From Desulfobulbus sp. (lineage in GTDB: Bacteria > Desulfobacterota > Desulfobulbia > Desulfobulbales > Desulfobulbaceae): a stretch of 9,156 bases of DNA. A model generated the notes under the pieces. It made no database searches and had not been told where the DNA came from. It was given only the letters and a program-made list of their open reading frames with translations. The DNA lies in NCBI GenBank assembly GCA_030602145.1, contig JAUWAH010000060.1:1-9156 (forward strand), read 5' to 3'. Positions 1 through 6,319 of the stretch are shown piece by piece (position 1 is the first letter of the stretch; the number at the start of each line of letters is the position of its first letter). Position numbers and translations under genes: made by a program.

Positions 1-17
1 CGTGAAACATGGCGTTG

Positions 18-63
18 TCTCGCATTGCATTGATATTGCGTGAAATAATAACAAAATGCGAGA
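18..63. repeat. 9-bp inverted repeat in A+T-rich left end
   Basis: TCTCGCATT at 18-26 is matched exactly by its reverse complement AATGCGAGA at 55-63, with 28 bp between the arms. The surrounding sequence is A+T-rich, unlike the G+C-rich permease gene that begins to its right. CGTGAAA also occurs twice (1-7 and 40-46). I see no gene start with a ribosome binding site in 1-109. The arms could be a protein-binding dyad, a stem-loop, or part of a mobile element end; the sequence does not decide among these. Confidence 0.5.
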
Positions 64-70
64 AAAATGG

Positions 71-152
71 CAAGGATAATTTTGGTATTTTTTGCGTAAA
101 ATTAACCAGTTAAAAAAGAATACTTTTTACGATTCCATCAAAATTATCCTTG
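71..152. repeat. 14-bp perfect inverted repeat with nested dyads at the permease truncation point
   Basis: CAAGGATAATTTTG at 71-84 and its exact reverse complement at 139-152 bound an 82-bp segment. Nested inside are CGTAAAA (95-101) with TTTTACG (125-131), and the palindromic core TTAACCAGTTAA at 102-113, giving a symmetrical cruciform-like structure. The right arm covers codons 275-279 of the permease ORF, just where similarity to the lactate permease family appears to stop, and the core supplies the ORF's stop codon. This could be a miniature inverted-repeat element or the end of a larger insertion running off the left edge. Only 'gg'/'gg' bases flank both arms, so no convincing target duplication is seen. 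A transcript stem-loop ending the gene is an alternative, though it has no clean U tract. Confidence 0.6.
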
Positions 153-973
153 GGCTGCCAGACGCGCAGCAAGAGGACCAGGGCGATCATGGCCGCCAGC
201 GAGGCGGTGATGTCCGGCAGGTAGGGCCCGAGGTAGCTGGCGGTGGCGAACTGGGCGAGGGCAAAGGTGATGCCGCAGACCAGGATGGCCGGCATGACTT
301 CCATGGCCTTCTTGAAACCAACCATCATGACGATGACGTAGAAGGGGATAATCACCGAGAGGAAGGGCAACTGATGCCCGACCGCCTGGGAGAGTTTCAT
401 CAGGCCAACATCGTCATAGCCCATGACCGCCGACAGGGCGACGATCGGAATACCGATGGCACCGAAGGCCACCGGGGCGGTGTTGGCCACCAGGCAGACA
501 CCGGCGGCGTAGAGCGGCCGGAAGCCGAGGCCCACCAGAGTGGCGCCGGCGATGGCCACCGGGGTGCCGAAACCGGCCGCGCCCTCGATGAAGGCACCGA
601 AACAGAAGGCAATCAGCAGGGCCTGGATGCGACGATCAGCGGTGAGGCCGGCAAGGGAGGCGCGGATGATCTCAAATTGGCCGCCCTTAACGGTGATGTT
701 GTAGAGAAACAGGGTGGTGAGCACGATGTAGAAGACAGGAAAGAGACCAAAGGCCGCCCCCTGGCCAAAGGCCAGCCCGGCGAGCGGGGCGGGCATGCCC
801 CAGACGGTAACGGCAATGGCGAATGCGGAGGCGACGGCCAGCAGGCCAGCGAGATGAGCCTTCATCCTGATCACCGCCAGGCAGACGAAGATGACGACCA
901 GGGGCACAGCGGCGACCAGCGCCGACATGCCGAGACTGTCCCCAATGGGGGTGTAGTTTTGTATCCAGGGCAT
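110..973 (-). pseudogene. lctP: L-lactate permease (LctP/LldP family), C-terminally truncated
   Basis: The ORF encodes 287 residues of a polytopic inner-membrane lactate/glycolate permease, which takes up lactate with protons. The family hallmark GAFIEGAAGFGTPVA lies at residues 126-140, between hydrophobic helices (about 17-35, 40-60, 75-93, 115-150, 155-185, 203-220, 226-246, 253-271). The start is secure: TAAGGAGT sits 8 nt before the ATG, and the protein opens MPWIQNYTPIGDS as in full-length relatives. Family members are about 550 residues, so roughly half is missing. Similarity seems to hold to WQPK (residues 272-275). The last 12 residues (DNFDGIVKSILF) are encoded by A+T-rich DNA that forms one arm of an inverted repeat, and the stop falls in that foreign segment. 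With half its helices gone it is probably inactive. It is transcribed divergently from lutC, so it belonged to the same lactate regulon. Family assignment is firm; loss of function is inference. Confidence 0.85.
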
Positions 974-1034
974 ATCAGATACTCCTTACGTGGATGGTGA
1001 ACGTACAACCCCAGGGCGGGGCGGTTGACGGTAT

Positions 1035-1059
1035 CTGGAAAGTGGCGCCTTCTTTCCAG
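1035..1059 (-). promoter_or_regulatory. 8-bp inverted repeat at the predicted 5' end of the permease mRNA
   Basis: CTGGAAAG (1035-1042) and CTTTCCAG (1052-1059) are perfect inverted copies around a 9-nt centre containing GGCGCC. If the permease promoter at 1062-1090 is right, transcription would start near 1055, so this would form a stem-loop at the very 5' end of the permease transcript. It could stabilise the mRNA or be a second regulator site. No U tract follows on either strand, so it is not an intrinsic terminator. Confidence 0.45.
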
Positions 1060-1061
1060 CT

Positions 1062-1090
1062 TTACTAATTGGTAATACCAGTTATCTCAA
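1062..1090 (-). promoter_or_regulatory. Candidate sigma70-type promoter for the permease
   Basis: Read on the minus strand, TTGAGA (1085-1090; 5 of 6 to the -35 consensus) is separated by 17 bp from TAGTAA (1062-1067; a weak -10). The spacer is filled by the GntR-like operator at 1066-1084, which would let a bound repressor block RNA polymerase. The motif match is modest; the spacing and operator overlap are the main support. Confidence 0.4.
1066..1084. promoter_or_regulatory. FadR/GntR-type operator (LldR/PdhR-like)
   Basis: The 19-bp TAATTGGTAATACCAGTTA is a dyad centred on 1075 with a single mismatched pair (1069/1081). It fits the pattern TTGGT-N3-ACCAA bound by lactate- and pyruvate-responsive GntR-family repressors such as E. 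coli LldR and PdhR. It lies between a lactate permease gene and lactate oxidation genes, in the spacer of a candidate permease promoter. The most likely role is lactate-relieved repression. The regulator itself is not encoded in this window. The motif comparison is from memory of the published consensus. Confidence 0.65.
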
Positions 1091-1138
1091 TCCAAAAAAG
1101 TTGTCAATATTTTTTTGCAGTGTATTTAAAAAGGCATG

Positions 1139-1168
1139 TTGACAAAGGGCTATATGATACAATATGCT
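1139..1168 (+). promoter_or_regulatory. Candidate sigma70-type promoter for lutC-lutBA
   Basis: A perfect TTGACA -35 box (1139-1144) is followed after 18 bp by TATGCT (1163-1168; 4 of 6 to the -10 consensus) in strongly A+T-rich DNA. Transcription would begin near 1175, giving a leader of about 115 nt before lutC. A weaker upstream alternative is TTGTCA (1101-1106) with TATTTA (1123-1128) at 16-bp spacing. Confidence 0.5.
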
Positions 1169-1179
1169 ATCAAAAAAAT

Positions 1180-1192
1180 TTGGTTTTACAAC
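1180..1192. promoter_or_regulatory. Possible second, weaker GntR-like operator
   Basis: TTGGTTTTACAAC keeps a perfect TTGGT left half and a degraded right half (ACAAC instead of ACCAA). Its centre (1186) is about 111 bp from that of the strong operator at 1066-1084, and it lies just after the predicted lut transcription start. Paired operators on both sides of a promoter are known for LldR in E. coli. The match is partial and A+T-rich DNA yields chance hits. Confidence 0.25.
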
Positions 1193-1289
1193 TTGAAAAA
1201 CTGACCAGTGGCGACAGGGTGGTTGCGGAACAGCCGGCCCCGCGGACCGGTCACTACTTCATCCGGACCCGGATCCGGGGGAGGGGGCG

Positions 1290-1838
1290 ATGTACGAGCA
1301 ATTTAAAACCAGAGCTGAAGGGGTCAGCGCCGAGGTACACCGTTTCGGGACCAGCACCGAAGCCTTGGCGTTTCTCGTCAACTTTCTGCGCGATGAAGGG
1401 GTGGCTGACCAGGATGGCCAGTACTGCGTTGTTGCCGGCTGTCCATTTCTTGGCGCCATCGACCAAACGCAGATGGCGGCTGTCAGCGGGGTATTTTTTG
1501 AGGTTTCCCGGGAACGGGCGGCTGGAGCCAAAGTCGGCATCAGTCAGGTTGACTGGGCCCTGGCCGACACCGGCACCCTGGTACAGGACGCCACCGCCGC
1601 TGATAAACGTCTGGTCTCAACCTTGCCGTTCATCCATGTGGCCTTGATCGCCACCTCAGGGCTTCGAGCCGATATGGAATCATGGCTGGCGGATGTTCAG
1701 CCCGATACCATCGGCTATCTCGCCATGATCACCGGGCCGAGCCGCACCGCCGACATTGAACGGGTGCTGACCATCGGCGTCCACGGGCCGCAACGGCTTG
1801 TTATCGTCTTTGTCGATCAACTGGGAGGGACCAACTGA
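1290..1838 (+). CDS. lutC: LutC: lactate utilization protein C (LUD domain)
   Basis: This 182-residue protein is the small LUD-domain (YkgG/DUF162) subunit of the LutABC-type L-lactate oxidation complex, which converts L-lactate to pyruvate in the cytoplasm or at the membrane; no cofactor-binding role is firmly assigned to LutC. The family signature ITGPSRTADIERVLTIGVHGP spans residues 147-167, and TGTLVQDATAADKRLVSTLPFIHV (94-117) is also typical of LUD proteins. It is a little shorter than many LutC proteins (about 200-240), mainly at the N terminus. The ATG follows GGAGG by 5 nt, and I see no better upstream start. Its TGA overlaps the ATG of the next gene by one base (TGATG at 1836-1840), which points to translational coupling and co-production of subunits. 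No signal peptide or membrane segment is evident. Confidence 0.9.
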   Translation: MYEQFKTRAEGVSAEVHRFGTSTEALAFLVNFLRDEGVADQDGQYCVVAGCPFLGAIDQTQMAAVSGVFFEVSRERAAGAKVGISQVDWALADTGTLVQDATAADKRLVSTLPFIHVALIATSGLRADMESWLADVQPDTIGYLAMITGPSRTADIERVLTIGVHGPQRLVIVFVDQLGGTN

Positions 1839-3979
1839 TGCAGCAGGAATTCAAAGCATCCATCGACCGCGCTCTGCACAATGCCAACCTGACCGGGGCG
1901 CTCGGCAAATTCTCCGAGGCCTATAAGGTCAACCGCGCCAAAGCCTACGAGGGGATCGATTTTGAAGCCCTGCGTACAACGATTGCAGAGCGGAAAGGCT
2001 ATGCCGCCTCCCACCTCAAAGAGCTGTCGGCACTGTTTCAGAAGAACGCCGAAGCCAAGGGTGCCAAGGTCTTTTGCACCAATGACCCGGCCCAGGTGCG
2101 GGAATACATCCTCAAGGTGGCCCAGGAGAATGGCGTCAAGTCAATCGTCAAATCCAAATCCATGGCCACCGAGGAAATTCATCTCAACCCCTTCCTTGAA
2201 AAGGCCGGCATCGAGGTCAATGAGACCGACCTCGGCGAGTGGATCATCCAACTGGCCGGGCAAACGCCCTCGCACATGGTCATGCCCGCCATCCACATGA
2301 CCAAGGAGGAAGTGGCGGATCTCTTTTCCAAAGAGATCGAGGAGCGGTTGGCCGCCGACATTCCCCGCCTGGTCAAGGTGGCGCGCAATGAGATGCGGCC
2401 CAAATTTCTCCGCGCCGACATGGGCATCTCCGGTGGCAACATGGCCGTGGCCGAGACCGGCTCGATCGTGCTGGTGACCAATGAGGGGAACGCCCGCCTG
2501 GTGACTTCCCTGCCCAAGATCCACGTGGCCGTGGTCGGTATTGAGAAGCTGGTCGAAAAATTCAGCGACATCGGTCCGATACTGAAGGCCCTGCCGCGCA
2601 GCGCCACCGCCCAGCTGTTGACCAGCTATGTGTCGATCATCTCCGGCCAGACCCCCAACAGCGATGGCAGCCTGAAAAACCTGCACATTATTCTGATGGA
2701 CAACAAGCGTAGCGAAATGGCGGCCGATCCGATGTTCAAGGAGGCCATGCAGTGCATCCGCTGCGCTTCCTGTCTCAACGTCTGCCCGATTTTCCGCCTG
2801 GTCGGCGGCCACGTCTTCGGCAAGGTGTACACCGGCGGCATCGGCACCATTCTCACCGCCTGGTACGATGAGCTGAAAAGTTCCGAGCATATCCAGGGGC
2901 TGTGCATCCAGTGCGGCGCCTGCAAGGACGTCTGTCCCGGCAAGATCGACATCCCGGCCCTGATCCTGGAGATCCGCCGGCGGCTGGTCCGGGAGCAGGG
3001 GGTGCCCTTGCTGCAGAAATCGATCTATGCGGTGGTCAACAACCGGCGGGTCTTCCACGGAATGCTGCGGGCCGCCTCGGTGGCCGCCAAGCCCTTTGCC
3101 AGGGGGACCAAGTTCATCCGCCACCTGCCGATGTTCCTGGCCGACCTCACCGACGGCCGCAGCCTGCCGGCGATTGCCGCCAAACCGTTCCGCGATGTCT
3201 TCAAGACCATCCAGCAACCCAAAGGGCTTCAGGAAAAGGCCGTGTTCTACGGCGGCTGCCTGATCGACTTTGCCTACCCCGAGATGGGCGAGGCCCTGGT
3301 CAGGATCTTCAACAAGGCGGGTATCGAGGTCCTCTTCCCCGAGGGACAGACCTGCTGCGGCGCGCCGGCCCGGTACAACGGCGCCTACGAGACGGCGGCC
3401 GGCAACGCCGCCGACAATATCCGCGCCCTGTTGGCGAACCAGGCCGACTACGTGGTTTCGGCCTGCCCGACCTGCACCGTGGCCCTGGACCACGAGTTCA
3501 TCGCCACCTTCGAGAGCCTCGGACAGCGGCAGTGGCTGCCCCAGGCCCGGGAGTTGGCCGCCAAGACCGTCGATTTCTCCACCCTGGTGAAGAAATTGGT
3601 GGCGGAAGGCAGGCTGAGCTTCCGGGAAGGGCAGGAACTGGGAACAATCACCTACCACGACTCCTGCCATCTCAAACGCACCCTGCATGCCGATGGGCCG
3701 CCGCGGGAGCTGCTGCAGAAGGCCGGCTACCAACTGACCGAGATGTTCGAGTGCGATATCTGCTGTGGCATGGGCGGCTCCTACTCGCTCAAGCTGCCGG
3801 AAATCTCGGCGCCGATCCTGCAGCGCAAACTGCACAACATCAAAGAGACCGGTGCCCCGGTGGTGGCCATGGATTGTCCGGGATGCGTCATGCAGATCCG
3901 CGGCGGCATGGATCAGGACGGCTCCCCGGTCAGGGTTCGCCACACGGTGGAAATCCTCGCCGAGCGGATGCGCGACTGA
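1838..3979 (+). CDS. lutAB: LutB-LutA fusion: iron-sulfur L-lactate oxidation protein
   Basis: This 713-residue protein joins in one chain what are two subunits (LutB and LutA) in Bacillus. Residues about 75-300 form a LUD domain (for example KSKSMATEEI at 105-114 and AGQTPSHMVMPAIH at 140-153). Residues 306-317 (C306, C309, C312, C316) and 356-367 (C356, C359, C362, C366) are two CxxCxxCxxxCP motifs for two [4Fe-4S] clusters. The LutA part has two CCG repeats: C474, CCG at 506-508, CPTC at 543-546; then C610, CCG at 642-644, CPGC at 680-683, all intact. The expected role is oxidation of L-lactate to pyruvate with electrons leaving through the clusters. GGGAGG lies 9 nt before the ATG. The same architecture is known beside LutC in Desulfovibrio. 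The physiological electron acceptor cannot be read from the sequence. No frameshift is apparent. Confidence 0.9.
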   Translation: MQQEFKASIDRALHNANLTGALGKFSEAYKVNRAKAYEGIDFEALRTTIAERKGYAASHLKELSALFQKNAEAKGAKVFCTNDPAQVREYILKVAQENGVKSIVKSKSMATEEIHLNPFLEKAGIEVNETDLGEWIIQLAGQTPSHMVMPAIHMTKEEVADLFSKEIEERLAADIPRLVKVARNEMRPKFLRADMGISGGNMAVAETGSIVLVTNEGNARLVTSLPKIHVAVVGIEKLVEKFSDIGPILKALPRSATAQLLTSYVSIISGQTPNSDGSLKNLHIILMDNKRSEMAADPMFKEAMQCIRCASCLNVCPIFRLVGGHVFGKVYTGGIGTILTAWYDELKSSEHIQGLCIQCGACKDVCPGKIDIPALILEIRRRLVREQGVPLLQKSIYAVVNNRRVFHGMLRAASVAAKPFARGTKFIRHLPMFLADLTDGRSLPAIAAKPFRDVFKTIQQPKGLQEKAVFYGGCLIDFAYPEMGEALVRIFNKAGIEVLFPEGQTCCGAPARYNGAYETAAGNAADNIRALLANQADYVVSACPTCTVALDHEFIATFESLGQRQWLPQARELAAKTVDFSTLVKKLVAEGRLSFREGQELGTITYHDSCHLKRTLHADGPPRELLQKAGYQLTEMFECDICCGMGGSYSLKLPEISAPILQRKLHNIKETGAPVVAMDCPGCVMQIRGGMDQDGSPVRVRHTVEILAERMRD

Positions 3980-4019
3980 TCGGCCAGTCCGCTGCATGCA
4001 CCCCGGCGACGACCCGATA

Positions 4020-4032
4020 CGCACCTGGTGCG
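4020..4032. promoter_or_regulatory. 13-bp palindrome upstream of pta
   Basis: CGCACCTGGTGCG is a perfect dyad with a single central base, 41 bp after the lutAB stop and just upstream of the candidate pta promoter. Its compact symmetry suits a dimeric regulator better than an RNA hairpin, because the loop would be only one base unless the stem shortens to 4 bp. It does not match the TTGGT-N3-ACCAA operator at 1066-1084. Confidence 0.3.
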
Positions 4033-4039
4033 AATTGAT

Positions 4040-4068
4040 TTGCTGGCGGCGCGTAAACACTCTACACT
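4040..4068 (+). promoter_or_regulatory. Weak candidate promoter for pta-ackA
   Basis: TTGCTG (4040-4045) and TACACT (4063-4068) are 17 bp apart, with about 3 of 6 and 4 of 6 matches to sigma70 consensus. The start would be near 4075, just before the two leader hairpins. The 198-bp gap after lutAB suggests pta-ackA has its own promoter, but read-through from the lut genes is equally possible. Confidence 0.25.
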
Positions 4069-4086
4069 CAAAGCACATATGTACAC

Positions 4087-4122
4087 TCGGTCCCGAAGGA
4101 GCCTTGCTCCCATCGGGACCGA
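4087..4122 (+). promoter_or_regulatory. Strong hairpin in the lutAB-pta gap
   Basis: TCGGTCCCGA (4087-4096) pairs perfectly with TCGGGACCGA (4113-4122), and inside it GGAGC (4098-4102) pairs with GCTCC (4106-4110) around a CTT loop. The result is a stem of about 15 bp with one small internal bulge. Only ATTCATT follows, not a run of T, so it is a poor intrinsic terminator. It may protect the 3' end of lut mRNA, mark an RNA processing site, or be a leader element controlling pta. Confidence 0.6.
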
Positions 4123-4139
4123 TTCATTCGCCCCTGACC

Positions 4140-4159
4140 CCTGCCCGCCTTTGGGCAGG
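4140..4159 (+). promoter_or_regulatory. Small hairpin just before the pta ribosome binding site
   Basis: CCTGCCC (4140-4146) pairs with GGGCAGG (4153-4159) over a 6-nt GCCTTT loop. It ends 5 nt before the AAGGA (4165-4169) that serves pta. With the larger hairpin at 4087-4122 it makes a two-stem leader, and could affect ribosome access or mRNA stability. No known riboswitch class is recognised. Confidence 0.45.
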
Positions 4160-4177
4160 AACACAAGGAACATCGCC

Positions 4178-6295
4178 ATGGCAAACAATCTCTACGTGAC
4201 CGCGGCAGAGGAACGCAGCGGCAAGTCGGCCATCATCCTCGGCACCATGCAGATGATTCTCAAGGAAATCAGTCGCATCGCCATTTTCCGGCCGATCATC
4301 AACGACCATGTCTTTGGCCGCGTCGACCACGACCTCAACCTGATCCTCAAGTACTTCAACCTCGATCTCGAGTACAACGAAACCCACGCCTACACCCTGA
4401 GTCAGGCCCGGCAACTGATCTCCTCCGGCCAGGAGGAGATCCTCTACGAAAATATCCTCAAGAAATACAAGCAGCTCGAATCCCGGTACGATTTCGTCCT
4501 CTGCGAAGGGACCGACTTCCAGGGCAAGGATCCGGGGTTCGAACTCGACCTCAATGCCAACATCGCCGCCAACCTGGGGGCGCCGGTGCTGCTCATCGTC
4601 TCGGGCCGCGACAAGACCACCGAGGAAATCTGCACCCACACGGCGATCACCATCGACACCCTGGAAGAAATGGGTGTGGACATCGCCGCCTGCATCGTCA
4701 ACCGCTCCCCGGACACCTTCCTCCGCGATACCGCTACCAACGCCAAGTGCCGCGAGCAGTTCAGCCGCCCCCATCCCCTCTATGTGATTCCGGAGAACCG
4801 GGCCCTGGGCAATCCGACCATCGACGACGTCAAGCGGTGGTTGGGCGCCGAGGTCCTCTACGGCAGGCCCTCCATGCTCAACCTGGTGGACAACTACCTG
4901 GTGGCCGCCATGCAGATCAGCAACTTCCTCGAATACCTCAAGGAGGGCAGCCTGATCATCACTCCGGGCGACCGATCCGACATCATCATCGCCAGCCTGG
5001 CCAGCCGGATTTCGTCGGCCTATCCCAACATTTCCGGCATCCTGATCACCGGCGGCATCGAACTCAGCCACAGCGTCCAGCGGCTGATCCAGGGATGGAC
5101 CGGCATTCCGGTGCCGGTGCTGTTCGTCGAATCGCACACCTACGACACGGTGCAGAGCGTCACCGAACTCTACGGCCGCATCGAGCCCACCGACACCAAG
5201 CGGATCGCCACGGCACTGGGCTGGTTCGCCAAGTATGTCAACGTCCCGGAACTGACCAAGCGGGTGGTTGCCCAGCGCTCGACCAAGATCACCCCGCGGA
5301 TGTTCGAATACTCCCTGGTGGAGAAGGCCTCCCGCGACAAGCAGCACATCGTCCTGCCCGAGGGGATGGGCGAACGCATTCTCAACGCCACTGACATCAT
5401 TCTCCGCCGCGGCATCGCCGAGATCACCCTGCTGGGCAAGGAGGACGAAATCCGGACCAAGGCCTCCAAACTCAACCTCAACATCGAGGGTGCCCAGATC
5501 ATCGACCCCACCGGTTCGGCGTATTACGATGACTTTGTCCTGACCTATTTCGATATCCGCAAGCATCGCGGCATCGTCATGGACGTGGCCCGGGACCGGA
5601 TGTCCGACCCCACCTTTTTCGGGACCATGATGGTCCACAAGGGACTGGCCGACGGCATGGTCTCCGGCTCGATCACCACTACCGCCCAGACCATCCGCCC
5701 GGCCTTCGAATTCATCAAGACCAAACCCGGGGTATCGGTGGTCTCATCGATCTTCATCATGTGCTTCCAGTCCAAGGTGTTGGCCTTCGGCGACTGCGCC
5801 GTGGTCCCCAATCCCGATGCCCATCAACTGGCCGAGATCGCCCTCAGCTCGGCGGAAACGGCCCAGATCTTCAACATCGAGCCGCGGGTGGCCCTGCTCA
5901 GCTACTCCACCGGCGCCTCCGGAACCGGCGACGACGTCGACAAGGTGGTGCAGGCCACCGCCATCGCCAAACAACTGATGGCCGAACGCGGTCTCGACTT
6001 CCCCCTGGAAGGGCCGTTGCAGTATGACGCCGCCTTCGACCTCGAGGTGGCCAAATTCAAGTCGCCCGATTCCGCCGTGGCCGGCAAGGCCACAGTCTTC
6101 ATCTTCCCGGATCTCAACACCGGCAACAACACCTACAAGGCCGTGCAGCGGGCCGCCAACGCAGTGGCCATGGGCCCGGTCCTTCAGGGATTGAACAAGC
6201 CGGTCAACGACCTGTCGCGGGGCTGCACCGTCCAGGATATCGTCGACACCGTTGCCCTGACCGCTATCCAGGCCCAGGTGGCCAAACGTCATTAA
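4178..6295 (+). CDS. pta: Phosphate acetyltransferase (three-domain Pta)
   Basis: Pta converts acetyl-CoA and phosphate to acetyl phosphate and CoA in the cytoplasm. This 705-residue protein has the long form. An N-terminal BioD-like P-loop region (1 to about 210) has a reduced Walker A-like motif, ERSGKSA at 12-18. A DRTGG domain (about 215-330, with TPGDRSDIIIASLAS at 262-276) follows. The catalytic PTA domain spans about 375-700, including FFGTMMVHKGLADGMVSGS (480-498), SYSTGASGTGDDVDKV (575-590) and FIFPDLNTGNNTYKAVQR (641-658). The frame stays open 50 codons upstream (from 4028), but I chose the ATG at 4178: AAGGA lies 8 nt before it, MANNLYVTAAEERSGKS fits the family's N terminus, and the extra stretch is translated leader hairpins. 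The gene ends 24 bp before ackA, so the two form an operon making ATP and acetate from acetyl-CoA. Confidence 0.95.
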   Translation: MANNLYVTAAEERSGKSAIILGTMQMILKEISRIAIFRPIINDHVFGRVDHDLNLILKYFNLDLEYNETHAYTLSQARQLISSGQEEILYENILKKYKQLESRYDFVLCEGTDFQGKDPGFELDLNANIAANLGAPVLLIVSGRDKTTEEICTHTAITIDTLEEMGVDIAACIVNRSPDTFLRDTATNAKCREQFSRPHPLYVIPENRALGNPTIDDVKRWLGAEVLYGRPSMLNLVDNYLVAAMQISNFLEYLKEGSLIITPGDRSDIIIASLASRISSAYPNISGILITGGIELSHSVQRLIQGWTGIPVPVLFVESHTYDTVQSVTELYGRIEPTDTKRIATALGWFAKYVNVPELTKRVVAQRSTKITPRMFEYSLVEKASRDKQHIVLPEGMGERILNATDIILRRGIAEITLLGKEDEIRTKASKLNLNIEGAQIIDPTGSAYYDDFVLTYFDIRKHRGIVMDVARDRMSDPTFFGTMMVHKGLADGMVSGSITTTAQTIRPAFEFIKTKPGVSVVSSIFIMCFQSKVLAFGDCAVVPNPDAHQLAEIALSSAETAQIFNIEPRVALLSYSTGASGTGDDVDKVVQATAIAKQLMAERGLDFPLEGPLQYDAAFDLEVAKFKSPDSAVAGKATVFIFPDLNTGNNTYKAVQRAANAVAMGPVLQGLNKPVNDLSRGCTVQDIVDTVALTAIQAQVAKRH

Positions 6296-6319
6296 CCGCT
6301 GCACACCCACAGAGGACCC

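Larger units (their letters stand above)
974..1289. other. Divergent intergenic region between permease and lutC
   Basis: This 316-bp gap holds no credible gene. Its left part (about 990-1060) is G+C-rich leader for the permease. The middle (about 1061-1200) is strongly A+T-rich and carries the promoter and operator candidates listed separately. The right part (about 1201-1289) is G+C-rich leader for lutC, ending in a purine-rich ribosome binding site (GGGGGAGGGGG, 1277-1287). A 7-bp inverted repeat, AAGTTGT (1098-1104) with ACAACTT (1188-1194), brackets the promoter segment and may be coincidental in such A+T-rich DNA. Confidence 0.7.

Noticed and set aside
94..131. Integron attC-like site in the left palindromes
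   Set aside because: The TTAAC/GTTAA core does not satisfy the RYYYAAC/GTTRRRY end motifs and the arms lack the expected simple and double-site layout.
92..1000. Long plus-strand ORF antisense to the permease
   Set aside because: Its product is a highly charged, Gly/Asp/His-rich low-complexity sequence typical of the complement of a G+C-rich membrane protein gene; no ribosome binding site or family resemblance.
1043..1058. Sigma54-type promoter TGGCGC-N5-TTCCA on the plus strand
   Set aside because: The -24 GG is present but the required -12 GC is CC, and the element is better explained as the centre of the 1035-1059 inverted repeat.
2141..4078. 645-codon minus-strand ORF opposite lutAB
   Set aside because: It is a shadow of lutAB, whose plus-strand frame has complete, recognisable domains. 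The antisense product has no family character.
4028..4177. 50-residue N-terminal extension of Pta
   Set aside because: It would translate the leader hairpins, has no ribosome binding site at 4028, and does not resemble the Pta N terminus, which begins at 4178.
4124..5638. 504-codon minus-strand ORF opposite pta
   Set aside because: Composition (Asp, Gly, Val, His rich) is that of a complement frame; the plus strand encodes a complete Pta.
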